NCBI GenBank assembly: GCA_018296165.2
Contig: JACKQL020000028.1
Coordinates: forward strand, 636,001-700,000
Length of the DNA stretch: 64,000 nt
DNA from: Termitomyces sp. T153
Lineage: Eukaryota > Basidiomycota > Agaricomycetes > Agaricales > Lyophyllaceae
Direction: 5' to 3'
In this document: one piece after another, positions 35,390-47,736 of the stretch
Layout: each line of letters opens with the position of its first letter
How positions within the stretch are numbered: the first letter of the stretch is position 1
Made by a program: the position numbers and the translations under genes
The notes under the pieces: model-generated
What the model was told of the DNA's origin: nothing
Seen by the model: the letters and a program-made list of their open reading frames with translations, nothing else
Databases searched by the model: none

Positions 35390-36577
35390 ATGTCTCATCC
35401 AGTTGCGCCCACGAATCTCAATAAATTGAAAAACTTCCAATTTAACAAAGTGATCAACGAAGACCCTCTGACTCACAGTTTGACTCTCCTTGGAACATTT
35501 CCGAGCCCGGATGACGTACAAGACCGAGTCACAGCAATCGTGAGAGTAGAGAAGACAGCATTGGACGCGCGGACTGCGAAACATCTGTTTGCTGCTGATG
35601 GTCTCGTGAGAAGGGTGGCGCTCGAAGAAAGCACGGATATCGTAAGTCCCAAATTTTCTCTGTTGGCATCTTCTCATGATGCGAAGCTTTAGTATACTTG
35701 GTTATTTGGGTGGTTGGGAGAAGAGAGAGAAAGTGATATTAAGATCAACGTCGTATGTCCCGCTACGGAAGTTCATGTACGCAAGGTACGAATTGACACG
35801 ATGAAACAAAACATATCACACCTGACCAGAAATATAGTATACTAGACAAAACATCGTGATGGTGAGGGAAACACCAGACCTGTATGGAAGTATCGTGAAA
35901 CCTTACATCACGGCATTTCCCAAGTCGCGAACTCAGTGGTAAGTGCCCATCGGATCATTCTTGGGAATTCAACCAATTTCCTTGGAGGGTGGAGAACATA
36001 CTGTTGGGATTATCAGAACAAGACAAGATTCTGTTTTCCTCCTCGGATTTCGTGATTCTGCCAGACATGAAGTGGGATCGCAGGACGATTTCATCACTAT
36101 ATCTCGTAGCACTTGTACAGGACAGGGGGATTCGGAGTCTCAGGGACCTCAGGAAGCAGCACATTCCGCTGCTCAAGGCCATCAAGAGCAAAGGAGAAAG
36201 GGTCGTTGAGGAGAAGTGGGCTTTAGGAAAGGGGGCAGTGAGGATGTACATCCATTATCAACCAAGTTACTGTAAGGATCCCCGTTTCCTTGTGTTCTAC
36301 GGAGCGTTGAATAATCTATAGATCATTTTCATGTCCACATCGTGAATGCGAACCAGGTCGGGATGATCGGTATGGCTGTGGGACAGGCACATCTGCTTGA
36401 TGACGTCATTTCGCTGGTACGTGATCCTCATCGCTTGACCTCGCGGCCCTCACTCATCGTATTCAGCTAGAGATAGAGTCAGAGAACGGCCCCGCTACTT
36501 TTGAGAGGATGGTCTTGACATATGGCCTAGGCGATCAGCATGGCTTGTTCGAGGCGATGCAGGCAGCATCTGCTTGA
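35390..36577 (+). CDS. Scavenger mRNA decapping enzyme (DcpS-type)
   Basis: Six exons (35390-35641, 35693-35785, 35838-35938, 35988-36271, 36322-36416, 36467-36577) join in frame to 311 residues. The family hydrolyses the cap remnant m7GpppN left after 3'-5' mRNA decay. The N-terminal domain shows FQFNKVINEDPLTHSLTLLG and VRVEKTAL. The C-terminal HIT domain has LPDMKWDR and the catalytic triad motif HFHVHIVN, which is assembled across the intron at 36272-36321. Length matches the family (about 300-340). The end FEAMQAASA-stop is short but plausible. No lesion seen. The open frame after 36577 is not part of the gene. Confidence 0.93.
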
Positions 36578-37076
36578 TCAAAGTATATCTTTATGGAACC
36601 TAGATAGCAATGATCCGCCGCAATTTTTTCCTTCATCAATGGAAGGCATGCCAGAGTCAAATTTCTCTGTTCTCAGGCTGTGCGCAACATGCCTCAACAC
36701 CGAACGGGCCAAAGAAATCACCGGAAAGGTCGTGTTTCATTCGGCGTTGCAATCCTAACGAAGTCGCACACTAGTAGATGGGCAACTCAGGCATAAGGTT
36801 TTTTGACCCCGGCAATAGAGTTTCGCTATTTACCTCAGCTTCAGACTTTATAGTATCAGGTGTTGTGAAAGTTCGGAACGAATGGGAAGCAAAAAAGAAT
36901 GGATGTACCAAAAATGGCAATGTTTGCTCGGTCAACATCCGAGGAGCAAATGATGAGGCTTGTCGATTCCGAGTACTGCAACCTGGAATTCGCTGATGAC
37001 CAAGCGCCGCCCCCTGCTATAGCTAACAATATAAACCTCTGAACTGCAGAACGGTGACGTACTTAGTCACCCACAC
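36578..37076. other. Intergenic and promoter of the FAD oxidase
   Basis: No supported gene. A TATA-like TATAAAC at about 37030 lies 47 bases before the ATG at 37077. Confidence 0.5.
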
Positions 37077-39601
37077 ATGCTCAGGGTTTTCTCTTGTTCG
37101 CTTGCTTCATTATGTGTTCTCTCTGCCTGGGCCTCTTCGAATGGCCAAGAGCCTCTGAAGTTCGGGTTTGTACCTTCGGCCGCTGACTGGGCCAGCTTGA
37201 ACTCTACTGTCGGTGGCCGCCTCTTTGAGGGTGTTCCTTTCGCACAACCCTGCTATACGAGAGGGTTTAATTCCACAGAATGTCTTGCTGTTCGCGCTAG
37301 TTACCTTGATGAAGGTCTGATCATTGTGAATTTTTGTCGGTGCCACTAAACTCATCACGGACTCAAATGCAGTGGCACGAACAGAGTCTCCTGGGGCCTA
37401 TATCCAAACACAATGGGAGACTTGTCAAACAGTCAAAGATGATCAATGTCTCCTCGATTCTATAGATCCTAACGTGCGAGAACCAGTTTTGCAGTCAAGG
37501 CAATGTAAACTTGGAAGCGTTCCAGAATATTTTGTAAGCATCAAACTTCTGGGGTCTGATCACTTTCGGTTAACTGCATGAGAACAGATTGACATCCAAT
37601 CTGCTGAAGACGTGGCAGCGGCGTTCCAGTTTGTCAGACGGACCAGAGTGCCTCTGGTGATTAAAAATACAGGTGTAAGTTGCCGTACACAGCAAGTCTT
37701 CCAAGCCGTCTAAACTCCTGGTTCAACAGCATGACTACAAAGGTCGAAGCAGCGTTCCTCATTCCTTGGCTCTCTGGGTATTGTTCTCCTTCTACTTCTC
37801 AATCAGATAACATTTATTGATAGATACCCACAGACCCACAACCTGAAAAAGGTAAGATTTCAGTCTGTGCATTCTTTGCCTGGTAATAATTGTGTCATTA
37901 GATATCGTACGACCCAGAATTTGTACCGGAAGGCTGTTCTCAGTCGAAGCCAGGAGTGACATTTGGTGTAAGTTTCCTCCCCCTTTCTAGGATCCCAGTT
38001 GTGATAATCCCGATCAGGCCGGCGTTCAATGGGGCGAAGCTTACCCTTTCGCTGAAGCTCACAATATCACGATTGTTGGAGGTTCGTAAAAGGTCACTGA
38101 ATCATTGTTCTGAGGCCGATGTCACACCAGGAAGTGATCGATCCGTTGGTGTCGTAGGCGGATGGCTCCAAGGTGGTGGACATGGTGCCTTATCCAACAC
38201 TATGGGACTGGGCGTTGATCGAGTGGTAAGCAAAGTCATTACAAGCCTGGGATTGATCGATTGCCTGACCTGTTTCTCGAAAGTTGCAATACAAAGTTGT
38301 TACGCCGGATGGTCAATACAGGATTGCGAATGACTGTCAGAATGAAGATCTTTTCTATGCTCTTCGTGGAGGTGCAATTTACTTCTGTCGGGTTCATCGA
38401 ACATACTCTGACAGACCTTCCCTTTCGATCATAGGGGGCGGTGGGACCTTTGGTGTCGTTCTTGAGGCTACTGTCTTGGCTTCCCCGCAAGTCACTCTCC
38501 AGACTGTCATCGTATCTTTCACCCCGAACACTGTGCGAACGCAGGAACTGTGGAATATTCTCGCGGACAACGGTCTTAAGTGGGCGGAAGAAGGATGGGG
38601 AGGATTCTCCACGTCTGGCATTGCAATTCTGATTAACCCGGGCTCCACCAAGGAGGACGCGGCCAAATCAATGGACCCCTTGATTCAGTTTGGGAAAAGG
38701 CTCCAAAGTGAAGGCGTAGAAGGCGCTTCAACTATCGTGACCGAGTTCCCGAGCTGGGGAACGTTCTTTAATGCCTTCACAAAAGACCATGTTGCAGTAC
38801 GTTTCGCTCACTCGCCTCTTGTCTTGATCTTGATTTCATCTCCCTAGGTCGTTGGTTCAAGCCTTGCACTCGCGTCACGCCTAATCAGCAAAGACAATTT
38901 CAAAACCTCTTCTGACAGATCCGCCCTCGTCTCGGCACTTCTCGCTGCTGACGCTGCAACTCCAGGTCTCATCATTTTGATCAGCGCTCCGTCATCATTT
39001 CCGTCTACGGGAAAAACTAGTGTGACTGATGCATGGAGATCCAGTCTCTACCATATCACGGTCGTCTCACCGTGGAATTGGAATGCGACTATCGAAGAAA
39101 AGAGAGATCACTACGTTGCTGCGAGTAAATCTATTGATCATCTCAGGAAAATAACGCCGGATGCGGCCTATCTTGTAAGGCAAATGTATGAATCCCTGTG
39201 CCTCGCAGATGACTAATTGTTCTCCGAAGAATGAAGCAGATGTATATGAGCCTAATCATCAAGGTACAGTGTTTTTGGTTTTCCTGATAATGCTCTTCCT
39301 TAAGACCTGCATTCTCCAGTCGCTTTTTGGGGCCAACACTATCCCGAGTTGCTCAGGTTAAAAGCGAAATTGTACGTGACGAGCGTTCTCAGATCACATA
39401 TGATATACTGAAGGCTTATAGTGATCCTGATCATTTGTTGGATTGTTGGCAGTGTGGTGAGTCGTCTTTTCATCTTTTGATACACTTCCATCTGTACCTG
39501 ATGTTTTAATAACCTCTTCTCCAGTCGGGTGGACTCCGAAGTCATCTCGCTATAGTTGTTACTTCGAACTGTCTGAGCCCATCATACACGAGGAATTATA
39601 G
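37077..39601 (+). CDS. Secreted FAD-linked oxidase (berberine-bridge-enzyme-like)
   Basis: Fifteen exons joined by 14 short introns give 583 residues with all phases consistent (exon ends 37314, 37533, 37674, 37777, 37851, 37967, 38081, 38225, 38371, 38796, 39174, 39263, 39371, 39456, stop at 39599-39601). A signal peptide (MLRVFSCSLASLCVLSAWAS) starts the protein. The FAD-binding (PCMH) domain follows, with VPLVIKNTGHDYKGRSS, where the His is the usual covalent flavin site, and GGWLQGGGHGALSNTMGLGV. The GGGTFGVV segment spans the intron at 38372-38434. The C-terminal BBE domain has YHITVVSPWNWNAT and ends in DPDHLLDCWQCVGW. Such enzymes oxidise sugars, alcohols or secondary-metabolite intermediates; the substrate here cannot be told. 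Exon 5 is only 18 bases. No lesion seen. Confidence 0.9.
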
Positions 39602-39856
39602 GACAAGGATTGACATTATTTGGCGTATTAATGTACTACGTCGCTTTATCTACCTAGCTAGCTATCTTGCAATCGTGATCAGTACATCGCTGATGCCGTA
39701 ACATTATTATTAGAAGCATAGGAGGCTGTAACAGTAAAAATACAAAAATACACAGGATGATTCTGATGTAACGCGCATATTGGTGATTGATGAGATTAGT
39801 TGAATAAATTGTACTTAGAATAGGCACGAGAGCACGCTGGAGAGTAGAAAGCAGTA

Positions 39857-41257
39857 CTACTTTGGGACAACTTCGGAGGGCTCTTTACCAGCAGTCTCCA
39901 GGTCGACATGAAAACGAGAGTGATTATTGAATCGTTGAACACTGTCTGGGCTGGATTTTCTCCAAAAAATCCATGCATTCAAGATATCCTGTCGCGACAC
40001 GACACCTGAGGCGTCAATCAACTCAAGAGAAAGTCGCTCACCTTCTTTGTCCCAAATATTAAGCCATTCACAACAGTTACTATTGAAAGGAGAGGTTTGT
40101 ATGCTATTTTTGATGTCGCAATGGAAGACCCACAAGATGAAAGGATTACACTGCACGTCGTTACTGTATTGTTCACTCGGGCAATTACATACGAGTGGAA
40201 TCTGAGGCGCTATCAGCATCTGGGATATAAATGTAAGAAGACTCAGATACCCAATCACAGCAGCTGAGATAATACTGAAAAGTACCAAACGAGTGAAAGT
40301 GGAGAAACATACAACTTTGCTGACTATGAACTTCTGACGCAACGATAGTATCGAATGACGATGAAACATGATCGCCATGTATGCTGGAGGACAGTTTAAG
40401 GGCTTATTCCTTCAGAAAAAACTGAATCACTCACCCTCCAATGGGAATAGAATAACAGCTGATAGAAGTATCATAATCCCAGTTGTTAGATACCTGAGGT
40501 TCACTGGTAAGTGCTAGGTGAGTATAATCACAGTAGCTTACAGCTTGCGGTTATTGATAGTGCAGAAGAGATGGCTGGGGTTACGGACTACCATCGACGA
40601 ATCTTGGATGACCTGCCCACATAATAGTCATCAATGGACTCAAACCAAACTTCACATCGTGCGCACCAAGAATGATTCTAGGAATACAATCAAAAAGACA
40701 ACCCATGGGAGCCAGGCAAGCTGGACAAATGTGAAACAAAGTTTACGACGCGAATGGATTATTGACTCACAAAGTTCGTGACCATCCTATTGCTCTCTCT
40801 GCCGTGACTAGCCGCACGTATTTGAAGAGCAAACTCAGGGAGGATCAGCAGTAGTAGGGACAAGAGTCAGCGGAGAAGGTTACATCGGCAGCGAAGCATG
40901 TTGAAGCGACGATGCAACTAATCATTTTTTAGTTTCCAAACGCTGGTACCTTCAACTTGCGACTTACACCAACGGCGTCGATGTCGTGAGTGCTCCCTGA
41001 AAGATACATAGTCCGAATGGTGGTTGCGATCTGGTCTGTCGTCCTAGGAGAAGGGTGTACGAAGCTGAATAGAGGATCCATGAAAAAATGAGGCTGAACC
41101 AGATTTTGCTTCGTTGAATATGAGACGAGAGTAATGGCGGGGCTAAAACGGCAGTATTGACCAAGACACCGAGAAAGGCGAATGTATCAAAAACAATGAT
41201 CTTGGTACGCAGGTAGGGATCACTAAGCTGTTCCTTGTACAACAAAGTAGACTCCAT
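39857..41257 (-). CDS. Multi-pass membrane protein, Agaricomycete family
   Basis: Minus-strand gene with several introns. From an ATG at 41257 an exon runs to about 40964 with helices at TKIIVFDTFAFLGVLVNTAV and WFSLIFSWILYSASYTLLLG, ending LCIFQGALTTSTPL. Further exons include LAWLPWVVFLIVFLESFLV (about 40720-40660) and VVRNPSHLFCTINNRK (about 40600-40545). They continue with LTTGIMILLSAVILFPLEG (about 40490-40435) and the last exon 40378-39857, with one more helix (FSIISAAVIGYLSLLTFIS) and a hydrophilic tail. The pattern of about seven helices with a PSxLFC segment is that of a family of GPCR-like membrane proteins common in mushroom-forming fungi; function unknown. Exon joins in the middle were not all fixed. 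Confidence 0.6.
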
Positions 41258-42740
41258 GCGGCGATGCGGGCTGTGCCTTGCAGCTAAGTGGCAAGGAGGT
41301 GGCCTGAAAATGAAGTCGCATACTGACAGAGAATAAATAGTGTCCAGTTCTTCTCACAAATACTTAAGACAAGGACTGCGGACAACATGCCATGTTCAAT
41401 GATCTACCGGCGTAGACATCCTGAGAAGTACAATATGAGGACCCAGGAACTATCTGGAATGAGGACAGCTCACACATGAGGATTTGGACATACAGATCGC
41501 TGATATCAATGTCATCCAAGTATAAACTTCGAGGTGTAATGGTGTCAAAGGTCATCCAGCAATGCTAAAGAGATATCATTGGTTTCGGCTAGTTTCATGA
41601 CAAGTGTCAAGCGTTGTATAGCTTTGGTAGAGGTATCGGCATGGTCTAGGTATATATTGATAATGTCCAAGGCTGATTGCGCGCTAATGAAAAGTTCATT
41701 CTGTCAAGAAACCAGCGATGAACAATTGATCAACATGAATGGTAGGATGTACAGGACTTTGACATGAACACGTGTCAGGGATCAGTTGCGCATACTGTGA
41801 ATCGTTTGAATTGTCAAAGTGGGCGCTGTAAGGGCAAGTTTCTCCCCGAGTCAACTGGTGCAAGATTTCAATGAATTCTTTTCAGACCTTGTTTTCTGAT
41901 CAGCCTGGATATTGATTATTCTGATTGGTATACCAAGCAGTCAATGAGTGGACAGGATGATAAACCGGGTGGAGGCGTGTCGCATGAAACTCCGGACTCC
42001 TCACCGATCCTGTCATCTGTATCCTGTCAAGTAGACAGTCTGGCGGCATACGATCCTAGGGAAATCATTGCTCCATATACTACCACTCATCAACCAAGTT
42101 CCGCTTCCTGTTTGCATAGACTGATGCCGAGGGTTGTATACAACCCAACCGCACTAGTCACTCATGCTCCGTGTTACATGTAAAATTAGCAGATCCAGGT
42201 AGGGGAGCTTGTTAGGTATACTTACTCATATTTAGTGCCCAACATCCGGTTGCAATGTATATACTTATGTTGTCAGATGTGATTGGCTTTGATACAGCCT
42301 GTCCTCCGGAGGACTGGGTGAGCAAGACTGATGAGCTCAGAGAGCGCTTGCTGCATGATTGTAGTGAAGCTGAAATCTGCTTGTTGTGAATCCTAAAATT
42401 ATTTGAACTACTTTACTGGGGTAAAAACCAATGATCTCTTATGATCTCTATGAAAGAAAAACCAACGCCAACAAAGTTAGGGATTTCTATTGAACACAAT
42501 GGGTTTTTATATATACTGATTCATAATTATATGTTAAACTAAATGTTGTTATATAATTAGTAGGGGTTAAGAGACATCAAGCATAGAGTGATACTAAAGA
42601 AAACTAATGGGGAAAAGAAAAACACAAGGAAAGCATATGTCCTCCTTTAAATGCAAGTACACCAGACAAGCATAAGGTAACATCAGTGAATGCTTCAGGG
42701 GTGGGTATCAAGGGTAAGGAGTTGGATTCTGTGAAGGCAA
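41258..42740. other. Intergenic passing into repeat-rich DNA
   Basis: A short open frame at 41944-42183 (79 codons) has no recognised features. CpG content drops after about 42260. Confidence 0.4.
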
Positions 42741-42749
42741 TTCATCTGG

Positions 42750-43560
42750 CAGCAATTGGGTTATTGTGATATAAATCAATGATCATCCACAGGGCAGCAT
42801 TCTGCATGTGTGTTTAGAGTTCCCAGGTACCTATAGAAGTTGCTTGGTCCTTCCATTATACAAGGTATCCAAGGTTCTCATTTTGAAGGCATGAATCTAG
42901 ATTTGTGTGAGTTCCCAGTTTCCTCCTCTGACATTGAGGGTAACGTGAGGGGCAGGGCAGTTAAACTCATCAGGTGTATATCTGCAAAGCTTTGACATGT
43001 TAAATGTTGCATGCATCTGCCAGGATTGCAGGATTGTTGGAGTTGGTAAGCATGTGGAAAATGTTTCTAGATGATAGGAAATGGCCCAAGGCATTTCCAA
43101 TCTAGTTTTTTCTTTGCATTCAGCCAAACTTTGTCTCCTTTGAATCCCTCTGGTTGGTGATTGTGATTGTAGAATCACTTCATGACATCCATAGCTCCCC
43201 TTAATGCTGCTTGTGTCTCTTCACAAACAGACTTCATCTGTGCTTGAAAATCATTGGCTACTTTTGGATGTTTTGATTTCAGGATAGGATTCAGGCTGGT
43301 ATTAACTTTTTGACCTTTTTTTTTATAAGAAATGGAGATTTATCCATAGAATTTGATGTACAAAGAGTCTGAGGCATTGGTCAATTTCCTGATTTATTTG
43401 TTCCATTTGGCCATCTGTTTGAGGATGGTGTGAGGTTTATAGGTTGCAAGTAATGCTTAGAGCTTTGTTGTGAATGTGGAAGAAAATTGTGACCCTCAAT
43501 CACTAATAACTGTTTGGGGTGTTGAGGATGTATGGGTGTAGCCTGGATCAACTGTTCTCT
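42750..43560 (-). pseudogene. Gypsy (chromovirus) pol 3' fragment
   Basis: Minus-strand frames with many stops match the C-terminal end of Gypsy integrase: FSSTFTTKL and KQMAKWNKQIRKL (about 43490-43400), then a segment with VFNMSKL-like TFNMSKLCRYTPDEFNCPAP (about 43010-42950). Remnants after it resemble a chromodomain. No LTRs found nearby. CpG-poor. Confidence 0.55.
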
Positions 43561-43719
43561 ACAGTCTCATATGTTTTCTTTCCATTACAATACCACACCT
43601 CAGGTATATACTTAATGTTATATAGTGTTTCTGTCTGCACACTGAGGTTATCTACCTATTGTTACATTACAGTTCCTAGGTCCTCATCATAATCCAAGAT
43701 ACCCCAAGACCTGGTCCTG

Positions 43720-44574
43720 ACTCAACAGGTTATGGGCCCCAGTGTTACTTATGATATCTTGCCAACAAAGTTGGCAGTCACAGCCAATGGCTACAATTGG
43801 CCCATGTACCAGGAGTGCATCACAAATGTCATAACATCAAAGAAGTTTTCTTGACACCTTACAGGTACTGCACATCAACTGGCCATGCTCATTCAGCATG
43901 AGGGATCATTCTATCAAAATCACACCCCTTGCTCTGTTGTTGGACCAAGAGGTTGATGAGCTTGAGGATGTCATGGAGGAATGGTTGCAGAAGGAAGTGC
44001 AGGTCTGCAAAATCATCTATAGGGTTGATCAGTCTACCCTTCATCAGGTCAAGGGTGAACCTACTACTGCCACTGTTTGGAAGAAGCTCATGTAAATTCA
44101 TGGCAATAAAGGTGCTATGTATAGAACTGACTTTCTTGCTCAACTACAGAACACCCACTGCATCAAAAATGGGCAAAATTGACATGAATACTTATCTTGC
44201 CAACATGGTTGTCATTGGGAAGTGTCTTGTCAAGATTGGTTGTCCTCTGTCCAATGCATGTTTCATCAGTTATATCCATACCTTGCTGTCTCTTGCCCCT
44301 ACATACAAACCTCCATTCACTACCCTGGTTACTTCTGCTTGCATCTGTGGGAGATCAGTCTCCCATCAGGATCTGATTTGGCCCCTTAACAAAGAAACAA
44401 ACAGTGCTGCCATTTATACCAACATCAGCTGACAGCATAAGGCAATGATTGAAGGTCATGCCAAGGCTTGTGGCAATTCCAAGGATAATAAGGGCAAAGA
44501 CAAATCCAAGTCCAAAGACAAGGAGAAGCACCATTGGGACAACTGTGACAAAGATGGCCATACCAAAGAGAAGT
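43720..44574 (+). pseudogene. Copia gag, 5' part (split by LTR element)
   Basis: Decayed Copia-type gag. Recognisable pieces are NGYNWPMYQECITNVITSKK (about 43785-43850), VEEWLQKEVQVCKIIYRVDQ-like sequence (43970-44035), NTYLANMVVIGKCLVKIGCP (44180-44250) and a knuckle NCDKDGHTKEK (44541-44574). The first Cys of the CCHC knuckle reads Trp. The frame stops exactly at the inserted LTR and the last Cys codon is completed at 51181. Confidence 0.75.
44570..44574 (+). repeat. Target-site duplication GAAGT (left)
   Basis: GAAGT directly precedes the 5' LTR and is repeated at 51176-51180 directly after the 3' LTR. Confidence 0.9.
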
Positions 44575-45701
44575 TGTCACGACCCGTTCCCCGAAACCCC
44601 GCACATCGTTCATCAAACCCCCGAACCCCCAAAAGGACCCCCAACGCTCCGCCGAACTTCCGCCCATGCCCCGCGCCTACTTCGGCTAACTCCGACGCCC
44701 CCCCCGGCTAACTCCGACGGCCCCCTGGCCAACTTCGGTGCCTGCCCCGCAGCCACTGACACTTACCCTGGGCTTCCCGAACCCCAAGAACCACCCCCGC
44801 TGTTCCCGATCTTCGCCCCCCATCATTAACTCAACACCCTGCTTCCTCCGACCTATTCCGGAGTATCACGACGACCTCGGGGCAACCCGCATTCTCAAAT
44901 GATCCCATCAACGTATCAGCGCAGCACGATCTTCGATCACAACCGACACCCGCCCACTCCGTCAAGCCCCGCCAAGCCCCGCCGCCACAGCCGACGTACC
45001 CCGAAGTCCTCCGGTAGTCAGTATATAAGTCATCGAGTAGCTCTTCATACTCTAGTCTTGATATTGCTTAACGTTACCTATGGTCTGATTATTTCCTTTT
45101 TGTGTTTCGTGTCCCATTCTCCTTACTCTCAGTCTCCCGGTCTTATCTCAGTCTCCCGGTCTTGTCTTGTCTCCATTTCGTTATCGTTCTCGTTATTGTT
45201 TTGTATCTCCACTCGAATCTACTCCTGTTCCATATTGTCTCGTCCGACGCTGTCTCGGTGACTCCGTCAGACCATTGTACCCAAGTCTTCATCAACCCTA
45301 ACGACCTCACAAACTCCGCGATTATGATTACGAACCCCGACACTCCTTTACCAGGTCCGAACCTCACTCTTCGCTCGGTCCCGGACTCCATCAGCTCCAA
45401 ATGATCTCCCATCAAACCCCGGCTCCGTCCCCATTGATCACACAGCCACCTACTCCCTTGCTTCCGCAAATCTCCCATACGGCCTTCTGCCTGAACCCCG
45501 CCAAGACCGTCTCGTTTCCCCACAATCCGACTTCTCCGGACCTTCCCGGACCTGTCTGGATCACATCTCCCCAACTACCCGCGCAACCCACCCGGACCCG
45601 GAACGTCTTCGAGTGTTCGGTTACCAATGCAGGGGAATCACACCCGCCTAGTAAGGACTCGCCCAGTGCAGCTGAGCCCCCGGGGTCAGCGGAACCTGAC
45701 A
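44575..45701 (+). repeat. 5' LTR
   Basis: 1127 bp. It differs from the right LTR by scattered, mostly transition changes, many at CpG sites, and by copy number of a 20-bp internal repeat (TCTCAGTCTCCCGGTCTTAT, two copies here, three in the right LTR). Confidence 0.95.
45022..45065 (+). promoter_or_regulatory. LTR TATA box and inferred RNA start
   Basis: TATATAAG at 45022-45029, followed 32 bases after its first T by AGTCTTGATATT (45054-45065), the sequence complementary to the primer-binding site. The same pair occurs in the right LTR (50470-50477, 50502-50513) and, reversed, in both solo LTRs. Confidence 0.75.
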
Positions 45702-45702
45702 T

Positions 45703-45714
45703 AATATCAAGACT
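45703..45714 (+). promoter_or_regulatory. Primer-binding site complementary to own RNA 5' end
   Basis: AATATCAAGACT starts two bases from the LTR end. It is the perfect reverse complement of 45054-45065 in the LTR. It does not begin with TGG, as a tRNA-primed site would. Confidence 0.75.
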
Positions 45715-46748
45715 CTACCTTACCCCGTCTGTGATGCCCGCATTATCTCCGCACACACGATCAAATAACTCCGATGTCTATGGTCTACCCGTGCCGGGGA
45801 ACCCTTATAATTCATACGGCCCCGCCCAATTTGCCGAGGCACATTGAGTCGCGGATCCGACACCAAACGTCCCCTCCGCTCTGGTTACTTTCATACAACG
45901 GCTCCCCCCACGGACACCCTCCCCAACTCACACCCAACCCCTCGCACAAACCATCAAATCATCTTCCACCCCACCCTTACCCTCTCCGCCAACCCTGTTC
46001 CCTCACACAAAGTTGACCCTGACGTCACCCAAAGAACAGCATTCTAAAACCCAGTGACCACCCGACCCAATGAGCGACAATGTCCCCGGCCCCCGACAAC
46101 CCTCCGACAAACAATACCACCAACTCGCCGCGAGACAGTCACCCATTGTGCAAAGGATCGCCAGCCACGATGAGACCACTGAGAACGTGCTTCCCCAAAG
46201 CCCGCCTGTGGATCCACCAACCCACCAGCAACCAAGAACCTCAGACCTAGGCCAGACTCCAACCATGACCTGCTTCCGGACCTCGATCGATCGGCCGTCA
46301 CCTCCGCCCAACAAATGAAGGGGCCCCGACCTCCCCGACCCGACCCCGACAACCCGGGAACAAGACCAAAACATCCCTGTGCCAGCCTAAAACTGTCCCA
46401 CCCAGACCCCTCCAAACCCTTCAACACAGCTCCGGACCCTGGCGACACGACTCCAGGGCCTCCGCTCCGGCCACGACATTTGACCAAGAAAACTCACGGC
46501 GCCAGCTCGACAATGATGCCCTGGTAGCCCCAACCCCGCGACAAAGATCACCACCCGCTCCGAATCCCGTCCCTACACCGGAATATGTCCGCCGAACAGG
46601 GACCACATCATCGGAGCCTCCAGAAAAGCGGGCAGCGCCTCTCCCCACTGCCACCCCCACACTTGCAACAATCTCCGGGCCGCTCCGGAACACGAATGAA
46701 GAGCAGCCTCGACCCTGCCGCATCTCCCGGGGAACCCTACTCCGGTGC

Positions 46749-47736
46749 TGTCAGGTTCCGCTGACGACGGTGGCTCAGTACACTGGCGAGTCCTTACTAG
46801 GCGGACGCGATGTCCTGCGTTTATAACCAGGCGCCCGGGGTTGGAGCGGAGGTGGGGAAGGCTTGCGAGGGGCCCCTAGGGATAGCGGCCCGAGTAGGTC
46901 CGGAGTGATTCAGAGGGGTCTAAGACCGGAGGTACTGGTCGTTGACCCGGGGTGGGTGTCGGAGCTCGTTAGCGGACGCACGAGGGGATTGCGGGGTAGG
47001 CGGAGGCTTCTCGGCTGTTGGGGGGGCGGGGTCGGTTGGATAGGGGATTACCGGGGCTTGATGGGTTCCGGGGTGAGCGGGTAGTGAGGCCCGGGGTTGT
47101 CGTTAGGAATGTTCAGGTCGTGGCGCGTGCGCGGAGTTCGTACTGATGTAGGGAGCAAGGGAACTTCAGGGGAACAAAGGAAATATGTACAGTCGAGACG
47201 AGACGGAGACGAGACGAGACTGAGAAAAGATAGATTCGAAACCTAGGAACAGAAATACAGACGAGACGTGAGACGAAACATAGGAAACCGGTAAAATGTA
47301 ATATCAAGACTAGGGTTCGAGGAGTCATTCTATGACTTATATACCAACTACTGGGTGCCTCCAAGGGCGGCGGATGTGATGGCGGGGGTCGACGGGGCTG
47401 TGCTGAGTCGACGGGTGTCGGGTACAACCCAAGTTCGGGCCGCGGCGGTATTCTGATGGGATCAGTTGGGGGCGCGGCCGCTCCGGGGCGTCGTGGCACT
47501 CCGGGATGGGTGGGGTGAACTAGGGTAGGGGGTCGGGGACGTATGACGTGTCCAGGAACGGTGGGGGAAGGTTTCAAGGGGGTGTTGATGGCTACGGATA
47601 GGGAGTTGCCGTCGGGGTTTGCCGGAGAAGCGTCGGAGTTGCCCAGTGTGGGCGTCGAAAGTGTGGGCGGGGTTCCGGGGAGTTATCGGGAGGAGTTGGG
47701 GGCCGTGTCTAGGGATCTAGGGAGCGGGTCGTGACA
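46749..47736 (-). mobile_element. Solo LTR nested inside the LTR element
   Basis: 988 bp, reverse orientation, TGTCAGGTTCC..GGGTCGTGACA. Flanked by TSD GGTGC (46744-46748 and 47737-47741). Same family as the host element's LTRs; TATATAAG and AGTCTTGATATT are conserved on its minus strand. Confidence 0.9.

Noticed and set aside
36540..36996. Open frames between the decapping enzyme and the FAD oxidase
   Set aside because: One overlaps the decapping enzyme's last exon in another frame; the other has no recognisable features.
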